Of a stretch of 64,000 bases of DNA, positions 37,139 through 46,079 are shown in pieces. The DNA lies in assembly GCA_022843625.1 (NCBI GenBank), contig JALHNH010000014.1, positions 1 to 64,000 on the forward strand, given 5' to 3'. The notes below the pieces were generated by a model. The model saw nothing but the letters and a program-made list of their open reading frames with translations. It was not told the DNA's origin and searched no databases. Source of the stretch: Bryobacter sp. (GTDB lineage Bacteria > Acidobacteriota > Terriglobia > Bryobacterales > Bryobacteraceae). The translations under genes and the position numbers were made by a program. Numbering within the stretch: position 1 is the stretch's first letter; every line of letters begins with the position of its first letter.

Positions 37139-37270
37139 TTACTCTCCCACGGCTGGGGCGATTGGTGGCACGATTCGTACGTCCAGGGCGAGGAGGTAAT
37201 CCTCAGTATCGCCGGTCGCATCAATCAACCACGACATTTTGTCCGACTGCTCGGCGGCGAGTCATTCCCA
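37139..37270 (-). pseudogene. Decayed 3' copy of the DUF5666-like gene
   Basis: Read on the minus strand, this stretch closely follows the last 40 codons of the gene at 39256-39582: GQNVVVD, then ATGDTEDYLLALDVRIVPPIAP, ending at TAA 37139. A tandem TGATTGAT, four bases more than in the intact copy, breaks the frame. With the intact copy upstream of the ATPase at 37330-39252 and this piece downstream, it looks like the remains of a tandem duplication of the two-gene unit whose second ATPase was lost. Confidence 0.65.
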
Positions 37271-37329
37271 GGTTCTGGGGGAGGCCCCTGTTCTCGGAAC
37301 GCGAGCCAGTTGGAAAGCAATATTGAAAG

Positions 37330-39252
37330 TCACTGGATGGGGGTTGAGGTGGAATCTTCGATTCGCACTCGAAGTAGCTTCACGGAGTTTACAAATACGA
37401 GAATGTCCGGACCAAGATGAAGAATCGCAGCCTGAATCGGTCCGATCCAACCCATTAGAGCTGCTGTGATTCCCAGCACGTGAACGACACCGACCCCGAC
37501 GAAAAGGTTTTCCTGAATCGTTCGATAAGACCGCCTAGCCAGTGTGCGGACGAAAACAATCTTGTTAAGATCATCGGTCATCAACGCGATGTCCGCAGCT
37601 TCGAGAGCAGCCTGCGTACCGCGCGCGCCCATGGCGATGCCGACCTCCGCTCGAGCAAGAGCAGGTGCGTCGTTGATGCCGTCGCCTACCATGGCGACGC
37701 GATACCCCGACTTCTGCAACCTCACAATGCTGTCAACTTTTTGTTCTGGAAGAAGTTCTGCTTCCACTTCGTCAATTTCCAATTCAGCCGCGACCCGTTG
37801 CGCGACCCGCTGACTATCGCCTGTCAGCATAACTATTCTCTGAATACCGGAGGCCTTCAATCGAATGATCGCTTCCTTAGCCCCAGCGCGGACCTGGTCT
37901 GCCAGTTCCAGAACGCCAACTGCCTTGCCATCCAGAGCGAGGAAGATTGCTATCCCGAGCACCTCCTGGTCCAACACAGGAGCCGCGATATTGTTTTCAG
38001 ACAGTAGCTTGGCGTTACCCACTAAAACGGACTGACCGCCGACGGTCGCGCGAACACCTCGACCTTGGAGAACTTCGAACTCGGACGGCTCCAGTACCGC
38101 GAGGTTTCGCTCGGCGGCGAGGGCTACGACGGCTTGCGCCAGGGGATGGCTAGAACGCCGGTCTGCGGCCGCGGCAAAGGCCAGTATCTCGTCTTCGCTA
38201 AACGTCGGCTCTAGCGAACGAACGCGCACCACTTTGGGACGGCCCGCCGTAAGGGTGCCGGTCTTGTCGAAGACCAGAAGGTTCACCTTTGCAAGCGATT
38301 CCAGGTAAAGACCGCCTTTGATGAGAACACCGTGGCGGGCCGCTCGGGCTATCGCCGCAATCATCACTAGAGGCGTAGCAAGTCCGAGTTCAGCGGGCGA
38401 GGTGAAAATTAGAAGCGTGACGATCTTTCGTATATCGTGGGTGACGAAATAGACACCCAATAGAAACATCAATACGACTGGAATTAACCAGGACGCAACT
38501 CGGTCGGCCAGCTTCTGTACTGGTGCCTGTTGGTCCCCCGCACTTTCTACCAGTGCGATGATGCGAGCGAACATGGTATCCCGCCCGATTTTGTCCGTCC
38601 GAACGTCCAGTGCTCCAGATTCGACCAGCGTCCCCGCGAGAACTTCCGAGTCAGCCTGCTTCTCACCCGGAAGACTCTCGCCGGTGATGGCAGCCTCGTT
38701 TACCGAAGCGTTTCCGCTAATGACGGTACCGTCAACTGGCATTTTCTCGCCTGCGCGGACAAGTACGATATCGCCTACCCTCAGTTCACTAATGGAAACG
38801 ATGCGCTCTCCAGCCTTTTCCCGAATCGTCGCCATTTGGGGGACCGATCCGATCAACGCATGGATTGAAGCCCGGGCACGATCGGTATTCAGATCGGCAA
38901 TGAATTCAGCGATCAGAATGATACTCATTAATACAGCGCCAGCGAGCGGTTCCCCACCGGCGAGCGCGATACCGGTCGCAATCGTGACAAAGATCTCAGT
39001 GCCGATCTTATGCTCACGAACGAGGTCCAGCACGCCGACCTTCACCAAGGGATAGAGCCCGATGACTACCGCGATCCACAGCACTTGAATCGGAGCAATA
39101 TTTAGCCAGAAAAGCAGACTGACCAGACCGACGAAACAAATGCGTGCCACCTCAATCCACCGATCACGCGTCATGAGAGCGTTGAAGGAGGGATCCGATT
39201 GGGCAGCGTTTGCCTGGTCGGTTTTTTCTTGGAAATTGTTGGTGATAGTCAC
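37330..39252 (-). CDS. P1B-like P-type ATPase lacking the CPx motif (SPAEL)
   Basis: The 640-residue pump has all catalytic parts: ESLPGEK-type actuator loop (GESLPGEKQ), DKTGTL with Asp329, SSHPLAQAV and GDGINDAPALARAEVG. The membrane metal-binding motif, normally CPC, CPH, SPC or TPC, reads FTSPAELGLATPL (residues 284-287), so no cysteine is available. There is no N-terminal HMA or YHS domain. It ends the long efflux operon and follows the DUF5666-like gene by three bases. It could carry another divalent ion or work with an accessory protein. Confidence 0.88.
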   Translation of the reverse strand: MTITNNFQEKTDQANAAQSDPSFNALMTRDRWIEVARICFVGLVSLLFWLNIAPIQVLWIAVVIGLYPLVKVGVLDLVREHKIGTEIFVTIATGIALAGGEPLAGAVLMSIILIAEFIADLNTDRARASIHALIGSVPQMATIREKAGERIVSISELRVGDIVLVRAGEKMPVDGTVISGNASVNEAAITGESLPGEKQADSEVLAGTLVESGALDVRTDKIGRDTMFARIIALVESAGDQQAPVQKLADRVASWLIPVVLMFLLGVYFVTHDIRKIVTLLIFTSPAELGLATPLVMIAAIARAARHGVLIKGGLYLESLAKVNLLVFDKTGTLTAGRPKVVRVRSLEPTFSEDEILAFAAAADRRSSHPLAQAVVALAAERNLAVLEPSEFEVLQGRGVRATVGGQSVLVGNAKLLSENNIAAPVLDQEVLGIAIFLALDGKAVGVLELADQVRAGAKEAIIRLKASGIQRIVMLTGDSQRVAQRVAAELEIDEVEAELLPEQKVDSIVRLQKSGYRVAMVGDGINDAPALARAEVGIAMGARGTQAALEAADIALMTDDLNKIVFVRTLARRSYRTIQENLFVGVGVVHVLGITAALMGWIGPIQAAILHLGPDILVFVNSVKLLRVRIEDSTSTPIQ

Positions 39253-39255
39253 GTG

Positions 39256-39582
39256 CTATTTAGCTGTGGATGTCGCAATCGCCGGTACGATGCGTACTTC
39301 CAAGGCAAGAAGATCGTCCTCGCTATCGCCCGTCGCGTCCACCACGACGCTTTGTCCGGCCTTCAATTCCGAGGCTCCCACTTTCTTCTTGTCACGATTG
39401 ACAAACGTCTCTTTGTTTAGTTTGATCGAGTGAATCTTGCCGTCTTTTGATTTGACGTCAAGCTTGGATGCTTGCACCTTTGTGACGATGCCGATCACAC
39501 GAAAGTCATCGTGGGCCGACACGTTTGTAATTGCTAAGCAAAATAGAGCGATGGCAGTGATCATTGAGGTCCGTCTGTTCAT
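39256..39582 (-). CDS. Small exported DUF5666-like protein
   Basis: The 108-residue product has a signal peptide (ITAIALFCLAITNVSA), then HDDFRVIGIVTKVQASKLDVKSKDGKIHSIKLN. A small beta domain continues with GQSVVVDATGDSEDDLLALEVRIV. This is the pattern of DUF5666-type periplasmic proteins. His and Asp at the mature N-terminus may bind metal. ATG 39582 is preceded by AAAAGGA. It sits between the 39599 gene and the SPAEL ATPase; a decayed second copy lies at 37139-37270. Confidence 0.75.
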   Translation of the reverse strand: MNRRTSMITAIALFCLAITNVSAHDDFRVIGIVTKVQASKLDVKSKDGKIHSIKLNKETFVNRDKKKVGASELKAGQSVVVDATGDSEDDLLALEVRIVPAIATSTAK

Positions 39583-39598
39583 AGGGTTCATTCCTTTT

Positions 39599-40255
39599 CT
39601 ATTTGGATTCATTCTTGCCCGTATCCGCGGTGGGTTTCACCGAAGTGAGCTCGTGAGCACGCCGCGTGCGGTCTGACCGGGATTCCATTGCCGAAGAGTA
39701 GAAGCCGGAGCTATTTAGGGTGATGGTGATGGTCTCCCCGCTAGGGTTTTCCCAGAACCATCCGTGCATCCCGGCGAAGGGAGCGACGAGAGTTCCGCTG
39801 CTTGCTTGACGGTCCTTCTTGTCGTAGCTTTGCTCCGCACCTTTTCCACTGCCGGGGTCGCCGTGAAAATCGTGGGTAACCGCGCCAGTGGCGGTCCACG
39901 AGAACATCATGGATGCATCTTTTTCCAGCCGGTACTTGTACTCCAAGTACTCGTAAGGTCCGAGTTTGAAAACTGCTGAATCGACCTTGTAAGCCCCGCT
40001 GTAATGAGCAATCGGGCCCTCCTGCACTGGCTTATCTAGCATGGCGCCGGCAGGGACTTCGACGGCCTTCGCGGTTACGGGTGCCGACATCGCAGTTAGA
40101 CCGAGAGCGGCACCGGCATGGAGCGGGTCGACCCCGTACTCAGCGGGGAGCACGATGGTGACTAGCAGCAAACCTGCTCCTGCCAGAGCTATCGCAGTGG
40201 TGGCTGCCAGTTTTCGTTTCGACGGAGCTTCTTGTGTGAATTGTTGTGGATTCAT
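39599..40255 (-). CDS. Membrane-anchored periplasmic protein of unknown function
   Basis: ATG 40255 overlaps the HupE-like stop as ATGA. One helix (AIALAGAGLLLVTIVLPAEYGVDP) anchors a periplasmic domain that contains FKLGPYEYLEYKYRLEKDASMMFSWTATGAVTHDFHGDPG and GTLVAPFAGMHGWFWENPS. Many aromatic and His residues are present. I have seen this pairing with HupE/UreJ-type genes, but no function is known to me. It probably acts with the neighbouring permease. Confidence 0.6.
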   Translation of the reverse strand: MNPQQFTQEAPSKRKLAATTAIALAGAGLLLVTIVLPAEYGVDPLHAGAALGLTAMSAPVTAKAVEVPAGAMLDKPVQEGPIAHYSGAYKVDSAVFKLGPYEYLEYKYRLEKDASMMFSWTATGAVTHDFHGDPGSGKGAEQSYDKKDRQASSGTLVAPFAGMHGWFWENPSGETITITLNSSGFYSSAMESRSDRTRRAHELTSVKPTADTGKNESK

Positions 40256-40956
40256 GACTTTGCTACGAAATATCCTGTTAATTGATAGCCAACCAAAACG
40301 AAGCCCGCGCACATCAGGAGCGAGTTTGTCAGGTAGGCGTGCTTGAGATACCCTGGCCGCGTTCTCCAAAAACTTAGGGCAATCAGAACTGCGGTCAGCG
40401 CGAGCAACTGACCAATCTCCACGCCAACGTTGAAGCTCACGATGTTGGTCGCCAAGCCGTTCTTTGAAAGCGCGAATTCCTGTAGTTTGGTCGCGAGTCC
40501 AAAACCATGGAAGAAGCCGAAGACCAGCACAGCAATGCGAGTGTTCGGTTGAAATCCAAGAAAGCGGCGGAATCCACCGATATTCTCGAATCCTTTGTAA
40601 ACGATGGAGAGCCCAATGATTGCATCAATCAGGTAAGGATTTACCCGGATGCCGCCGAGCGCTCCGGCGAGTAACGTAATGCTGTGGCCAACGGTGAATA
40701 GGCTGACGTAGAGCAGAATGTCCTTTAGCCGGTAGAGGAAGAAGATGACGCCTACCAAGAACAGCAGATGGTCGTAGCCGGTAACCATATGCTTGGCTCC
40801 CAGGTACATCAGCGGGACGATCGCTACGCCATCGATGAGCTGCAAATACTGAGCATCCTTTGACGACAGCCCATGCGCGCCCAGTGGAGTGGGCGCGCAA
40901 AGGATAGAGGCAATCAGGACCATTAAAACGACGCTGAAGCGTGTCAAGTTCGGCAT
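40252..40956 (-). CDS. HupE/UreJ-family membrane transporter
   Basis: After a signal-like helix the mature protein begins HGLSSKDAQ and has six or seven helices with the family motif GYDHLLFLVGVIFFLYRL and TVGHSITLLAG, then FGFFHGFGLATKL. These His-Asp-rich helices form a divalent metal (nickel, cobalt or possibly copper) path in the HupE family. It starts 16 bases after the YcnI stop and is coupled to the next gene by ATGA. Confidence 0.85.
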   Translation of the reverse strand: MPNLTRFSVVLMVLIASILCAPTPLGAHGLSSKDAQYLQLIDGVAIVPLMYLGAKHMVTGYDHLLFLVGVIFFLYRLKDILLYVSLFTVGHSITLLAGALGGIRVNPYLIDAIIGLSIVYKGFENIGGFRRFLGFQPNTRIAVLVFGFFHGFGLATKLQEFALSKNGLATNIVSFNVGVEIGQLLALTAVLIALSFWRTRPGYLKHAYLTNSLLMCAGFVLVGYQLTGYFVAKS

Positions 40957-40972
40957 AAGCGTTGAGGGCGGT

Positions 40973-41416
40973 CTATTGCTTTCGAGGAGTCAACGTCGTG
41001 ATAGCGGTGGGGCGCGTACCGTTGGGACCTTTGGTCCAGTCGCTGACGGTGCCGTCGGCAAACTTTTGACGAAGGGTCCACACGATCTGAGCTTTGTCGC
41101 GTGGGTTGCGGGCGACGAATGAAAATTCCACAAATTCGCCGGGCTTTACGTCCATGGTCCAGGTAATGGCGGTGATCCGTTCTCCGTCCTTTTTCAATTC
41201 GTGCTTCCAACCCATTGGCACGGCCAGTGTTTCGACGGTTACGCCTTCGGGAACTTCCAGCTCTACGGACTTTGTGGTGACCTTTCCTTCGGTCGGTACC
41301 TGCACGACGTACTTCACGGTAGCACCGGCCATTGATTCGCGGGGCGAAATGGATACGTGGGCGAGGGAAATCGCAGGCATCAAGCAAGCTAAGCCTGCGA
41401 GGGCAATCATGTGTTT
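40973..41416 (-). CDS. YcnI-like (DUF1775) copper-binding protein
   Basis: A signal peptide (MIALAGLACLMPAISLA) is expected to be cleaved before HVSISPRESMAG, leaving an N-terminal His. YcnI-family proteins bind copper through such a His. The core beta-sandwich shows VELEVPEGV and WTMDVKPGEFVEFSFVARNP. The start at 41416 has AGGAAAG upstream. It lies between CusA and the HupE-like permease, linking periplasmic copper handling to the efflux operon. Confidence 0.85.
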   Translation of the reverse strand, partial: KHMIALAGLACLMPAISLAHVSISPRESMAGATVKYVVQVPTEGKVTTKSVELEVPEGVTVETLAVPMGWKHELKKDGERITAITWTMDVKPGEFVEFSFVARNPRDKAQIVWTLRQKFADGTVSDWTKGPNGTRPTAITTLTPRKQ

Positions 41417-41434
41417 CATTGTTATCACTTTCCT

Positions 41435-44400
41435 TTATTCCTTGATCAGTTCGTTGTTCTTCGTTCGCCCAGCGGCATAATATACCGCCGGGACCACGAC
41501 CATGTTTAGGGCGGTGGATGTTAGCAGGCCAAAGAGAATTACCATGGCCATTGGAGATTGGATTTCGCTGCCGGGCTGCCCCATACCCATTGCGATGGGT
41601 ATGAGCGCCAAACCTGCGGCAAGCGCAGTCATAAGGATGGGTGCTAAGCGTTCGGTTGCGCCTCTGACAACGGCCTCGCGCCAATCCGTGACGCCTTCCA
41701 CCAGACGCAGGTGGCGAATGTGCGAGACGAGCATGATGCCATTGCGAGTTGCAATTCCAAAAAGCGTGATAAAGCCAATAATCGACGCAACGGAGAGTAC
41801 GCCGCCTGCAAGTAAGACGCCGGCGACCCCGCCAACCAGCGCCAGAGGAAGATTCAGCATGACGATTAAGGCATCCCGAGATGAGTTGAAGGCAGTGGTG
41901 AGCAGCATGAAAATCGCGAAGATGACGCCAACGCTGAGAACGACCAGCCGCCTTGAAGCTTCGGCCTCACTCTCGAACTGTCCGCCATACTCCACCCGGT
42001 AGCCTTGCGGTACCTTGACCTGAGTTGCAACCGTTGATCGAATCTCATTCACCACACTCAACAGGTCACGTCCAGCGACGTTGGCTTGGATGACGATCTT
42101 GCGCTGCACTCCCTCTCGGCTGATGAAGTTCGCGCCCCGATCCTCGTAGATGTCGGCGACAGTGCCCAAGGGAACTTTGGCACCCGAAGGCGAATCGATT
42201 AGCGTCTGGCCGATTGCTTGCAGTTCGCCGGATTTCATCTTTGGAAATCGAACGACAAGAGGGAAGCTGATCTGGCCCTCCAGGACCCGATTCACTTCGA
42301 CGCCGACAAACGCGGTCTGGATCTGAGTTGCGACCGCGCCTGGCTGGAGACCCAAACGCGCGGCATCCTCCGGGCGAACCCGAACTCGCAAGGCCGGAAT
42401 ATCGGTTTGTTGTTCGACGGAAATATCAACTGCTCCGTTCACTCCCTGGATTGCCGCCTCAATCTGCCGGGCCAGCGTCCGGAGGACGGGCAGTTCGTCG
42501 CCGAATACTTTGATGGCTATGTTGGCCCGCGTGCCGGACAACATGTGATCAATGCGGTGCGAGATCGGCTGACCGATGGTGGAGTTCAGGCCGGGCAGCA
42601 GTGTTACTCTCTCTCGAATTTCGGCCATGACGGCATCTTTTGTCCTGGCCTTCATGCGTAAGGTGACATCTACTTCGGCCGACTCGACGCCCTGCACATG
42701 TTCGTCGAGCTCTGCCCGGCCCGTGCGGCGAGCCGTGGAGACCACCTCAGGAACGTCGAGAAGAATGCGCTCCAATCCGCGGCCGAGGCTGTCGGAATCG
42801 GCGAGGCTGGTCCCCGGCAATGTGACTGCACTGACAGTGAGGGTGCCCTCGTTGAACTCCGGAAGGAAAGCGCGGCCGGCTTGGGAGATCGCAAAACCGG
42901 CAACGCCTAAGGCCACAACAGAAGGCAGGATGACGAGAGCTGGATGGTTCAACGATGCGCGGAGCACTGGCTGATAAGCTCGCTTCAATTGCCGGACGAG
43001 CCAAGGTTCATGGCCCTGCATGATGGACTTCGCGTTCGGAAGTAGCAGCGAACAAAGCGCCGGAGTAACCGTCAGGGCAACGGCCAGAGATGCGGTCAAG
43101 CTAACGATGTAAGCAAAGCCCAGCGGCGCCAGAAGTCTCCCTTCGACGCTTCCGAGTGCGAAGAGCGGAAGGAAAACAAGAACAACGATGAGGGTAGCGA
43201 AGACAACCGAGCCACGAATCTCGCTGCTGGCCCTGTAAATGACCTCAAGTGACGGCACCCGATCGGATTCGGGCAACAGTGCGTTTTCACGTAAGCGCCG
43301 GATGACGTTTTCCACGTCAATGATTGCGTCGTCCACCAATTCTCCAATGGCGATCGCGAGGCCGCCCAAGCTCATCGTGTTGATCGTGAAGCCGAACCAG
43401 TTCATGGTGATGATCGCGGCCATCAGCGACAAGGGAAGCGCTAGCAAAGTGATGATCGCCGCGCGGAAGTTCATCAGAAACAGGATCACGACGATCACCA
43501 CGAGAATGGCTCCGTCGCGAAGGGCCTTGCTCAGGTTTTCGAGCGAGCGCTCAATGAAGTCGGCTTGACGAAAGACCTGCTTGTCGATCTTCATTCCAGC
43601 CGGCAAGCCCTTTTGAATTTCGTCGAGCGTTGCGTCCAGACGTTTTGTCAAGTCGAGGGTATTTGCACCCGGTTGCTTTTGGATTCCCAGGACGACCGCC
43701 GGAATGGCATTGTGCGAGCCTTCGCCACGCTTGAGAGCAGGTCCTATTCGGACCTCGGCCACGTCGCGCACGAGGATTGGCCGGCCTTCGCGCGAGGTGA
43801 CTACGATTTGGCCAATCATCGCCTCAGAAGTGGCACGTCCCACGCCTTGAACCAGATACTCCTGCCCACCGGATACGCGGAAGCCCGCTGAAGAGTTCTG
43901 GCTCCCCTGGCGGAGTGCCGTCTCCACTTGCTCCAATGAAACAGAGTACTCCCGCATCAAACTCGCGGAGACCAAAACCTGATACTGTTTTTGTTCGCCA
44001 CCGGTTGGAATTACTTGCGCTACACCGGCAACCGCCAGAAGCCGCCGCCGGATCACTGTGTCGGCCACAGTGCGCACTTCCATCGGCGTGTGGCGTTGCG
44101 ATTCGAGGGTGATGAAAAGGATCTCTCCCATGATGGACGAGACGGGCGCAAGAAAGGGCTTCTCCACGTTGGGAGGCAGTGCACCGGAGACGAGCGTTAG
44201 CTTCTCGTTGACAGTTTGGCGGGCGCGAAATATGTCCTGTCCCCAATCGAATTCCACCCAGATCACGGCTACTCCGACCGCGGTGGCGGAGCGAACACGC
44301 CTCACCCCGGGAGCGCCGTTGATCGCAGACTCAATGGGGAAAGTGACGAGAGACTCCATTTCGGTGGGAACCATGCCGGGACCCTCGACGAGCACAGTCA

Positions 44401-44539
44401 CCGTGGGTGCAGTGAGATCGGGCAAAACGTCTAAGGGAATCTCACGAATCGAGTATCCCCCCCAAACCAGCAGGATGCCTGCCAGGAAGAGGACTATGGA
44501 GCGGTGATGAAGTGACCAGCGTATGAGTGAGTCGAGCAT
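41435..44539 (-). CDS. cusA: CusA/CzcA-type heavy-metal RND pump
   Basis: The 1034-residue protein has the RND layout: helix 1, a large periplasmic loop, helices 2-6 (AIITLLALPLSLMAAIITMNWFGFTINTMSLGGLAIAIGELVDDAIIDVEN with the charged helix 4), a second periplasmic loop and a matching second half. The stretch FNEGTLTVSAVTLPGTSLADSDSLG is typical of heavy-metal RND. It expels Cu(I)/Ag(I) or other divalent metal with CusB and TolC. ATG 44539 (or 44542) follows AAAGGA just after the CusB stop. Confidence 0.93.
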   Translation of the reverse strand: MLDSLIRWSLHHRSIVLFLAGILLVWGGYSIREIPLDVLPDLTAPTVTVLVEGPGMVPTEMESLVTFPIESAINGAPGVRRVRSATAVGVAVIWVEFDWGQDIFRARQTVNEKLTLVSGALPPNVEKPFLAPVSSIMGEILFITLESQRHTPMEVRTVADTVIRRRLLAVAGVAQVIPTGGEQKQYQVLVSASLMREYSVSLEQVETALRQGSQNSSAGFRVSGGQEYLVQGVGRATSEAMIGQIVVTSREGRPILVRDVAEVRIGPALKRGEGSHNAIPAVVLGIQKQPGANTLDLTKRLDATLDEIQKGLPAGMKIDKQVFRQADFIERSLENLSKALRDGAILVVIVVILFLMNFRAAIITLLALPLSLMAAIITMNWFGFTINTMSLGGLAIAIGELVDDAIIDVENVIRRLRENALLPESDRVPSLEVIYRASSEIRGSVVFATLIVVLVFLPLFALGSVEGRLLAPLGFAYIVSLTASLAVALTVTPALCSLLLPNAKSIMQGHEPWLVRQLKRAYQPVLRASLNHPALVILPSVVALGVAGFAISQAGRAFLPEFNEGTLTVSAVTLPGTSLADSDSLGRGLERILLDVPEVVSTARRTGRAELDEHVQGVESAEVDVTLRMKARTKDAVMAEIRERVTLLPGLNSTIGQPISHRIDHMLSGTRANIAIKVFGDELPVLRTLARQIEAAIQGVNGAVDISVEQQTDIPALRVRVRPEDAARLGLQPGAVATQIQTAFVGVEVNRVLEGQISFPLVVRFPKMKSGELQAIGQTLIDSPSGAKVPLGTVADIYEDRGANFISREGVQRKIVIQANVAGRDLLSVVNEIRSTVATQVKVPQGYRVEYGGQFESEAEASRRLVVLSVGVIFAIFMLLTTAFNSSRDALIVMLNLPLALVGGVAGVLLAGGVLSVASIIGFITLFGIATRNGIMLVSHIRHLRLVEGVTDWREAVVRGATERLAPILMTALAAGLALIPIAMGMGQPGSEIQSPMAMVILFGLLTSTALNMVVVPAVYYAAGRTKNNELIKE

Positions 44540-44549
44540 CATTGATCCT

Positions 44550-46079
44550 TTAGTGCACATGCCCGTGCGAGGGCACTTGGCTCGACATCGCGGCGAGCCG
44601 GATCAAGTGAGCTCCCTTGGAGACGACCCTTTCGCCGGGCTTCACTCCTTCCAGGGCCTGGACATAGCCACCTTCTCGCACGCCGAGCCGGACGGCTCGG
44701 CGTTGGAAAGCTTCGCCGGACGTTTGAACAAAGACAATCGGCCGGCCACCGTCGTCGATGATGGCCGACTCAGGAAGTGCCGCGCCGGGGCCGGAGCCTC
44801 TGGTCAAGAGTCGAATGTAAACGGTCTGGTTGATTATGATTCTCCGGTCCCCGTTATCGACTTCGTAGATCACCGGGAAGGTACGCGATTGCGAATCAAC
44901 CACACTACCGACCGAAATGAGCCGGCTGAGGCGTCTGGGGTGGGCCTCATCTCCCGGCACTTCGAGTTCCGCCCCACTCAGATTGCGAATGAATGGGACT
45001 TCAGATTCGGGAACGATCGCCGATACATACACCCGATCCACGTCGACGATTTTGAAAAGCGTGTCACCAGCCTTTACATTCGCCCCAGGCGCCGCATCCA
45101 CTAGTTGGATTACGCCGGCGATTGGGGCGCGCAGTGCAAACAACTTTGATCCATTGGCGCTTGAATCAGCCGTCCGGGAAGCATCGAATTGGGCCAGACG
45201 CGATTCTGCCGCATTCAGCCGGGCTTCGGCAGTGGCCTCGACGGTTCGAGCCTCTTCCAGCCGCTTCGCTGGGGCAGCGCCGCTTTTCAACAATCTCTCT
45301 GCACGTTCCCGGTCCTTCCTGGCAAGCTGCAAGGTCAAAGTGCTTTCGTTTTTGGCGAGTTCCAGTAAAGATATGTCGTTCGGCGTGCTCGTCGGCGGAA
45401 GCAAGCTGGCAAGCACCTGACCCTGCGAAACGCGTTCGCCGATGACTGGCAGCCGCGACGCGACTAACTGCCCATTGAAAGGGACGCTGACTGCTGCTTC
45501 GCCGCCCGACCTTGTCGTCACCTCTGCCGGTACGCGAATACTCGTTCTCAGATCACGGTTTTGAACAATGGCGGTAGCAAAATCGAGCGTCCACTGTTGC
45601 TCCTTCAGAAATGACACCAGATCTGCCAATTCCGGCTCTTCCTCTTGCGGCTTGACGGAAGCGGTCGCGCTCACCACGACGGCGATGTTCTCGTGAACGT
45701 CGCTCAGTTCGCTGCTCCTCAGCCGAACCAGTAGCTTGTAATTCGCAGCAGATGAGGGCCTTACATTCACGCCGAAGATGCCCGGCCGCGAAGGCGCATC
45801 CGTCGAGAACGTTTCGGGAGCGCTTCCGTTCTTCACCAATTGCACTTCGACCTTGCCTTTGGCGACCGCCCTAAAGTTGTCGAGTCGAGTCAGATGGATC
45901 GCGAAGCGGCTCGTCTGACCGGCTACCAGTGGCGGGTGCTCCAAAAAGAGTTCCGTTTTTGTACTCCAGTTCGTCACCGATTCCGTACGAACCTCCGGTT
46001 CCTGAGCCTTCTGTTGCTCCACCTTCTTTTCACATCCAACGATCATGAAAAACGTCAGTATCAGGATTGCTTTCTTCAT
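44550..46079 (-). CDS. cusB: CusB-type periplasmic adaptor lipoprotein
   Basis: A lipobox (FFMIVGCEKK) marks lipidation at Cys16. A 130-residue N-terminal beta domain precedes the adaptor core with lipoyl half-motifs (VPFNGQLVASRLPVIGERVSQGQVLASL and LRAPIAGVIQLVDAAPGANVKAGDTLFKI) and an alpha-hairpin between them. The C-terminal tail SHGHVH may bind metal. It overlaps the TolC stop by ATGA and ends six bases before the pump's AAAGGA. The long N-terminal domain is unusual and may be a metal-chaperone-like module. Confidence 0.9.
   Translation of the reverse strand: MKKAILILTFFMIVGCEKKVEQQKAQEPEVRTESVTNWSTKTELFLEHPPLVAGQTSRFAIHLTRLDNFRAVAKGKVEVQLVKNGSAPETFSTDAPSRPGIFGVNVRPSSAANYKLLVRLRSSELSDVHENIAVVVSATASVKPQEEEPELADLVSFLKEQQWTLDFATAIVQNRDLRTSIRVPAEVTTRSGGEAAVSVPFNGQLVASRLPVIGERVSQGQVLASLLPPTSTPNDISLLELAKNESTLTLQLARKDRERAERLLKSGAAPAKRLEEARTVEATAEARLNAAESRLAQFDASRTADSSANGSKLFALRAPIAGVIQLVDAAPGANVKAGDTLFKIVDVDRVYVSAIVPESEVPFIRNLSGAELEVPGDEAHPRRLSRLISVGSVVDSQSRTFPVIYEVDNGDRRIIINQTVYIRLLTRGSGPGAALPESAIIDDGGRPIVFVQTSGEAFQRRAVRLGVREGGYVQALEGVKPGERVVSKGAHLIRLAAMSSQVPSHGHVH

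Noticed and set aside
37123-37326. Plus-strand frame after the MFS gene
   Set aside because: It is the antisense of the decayed DUF5666-like copy.
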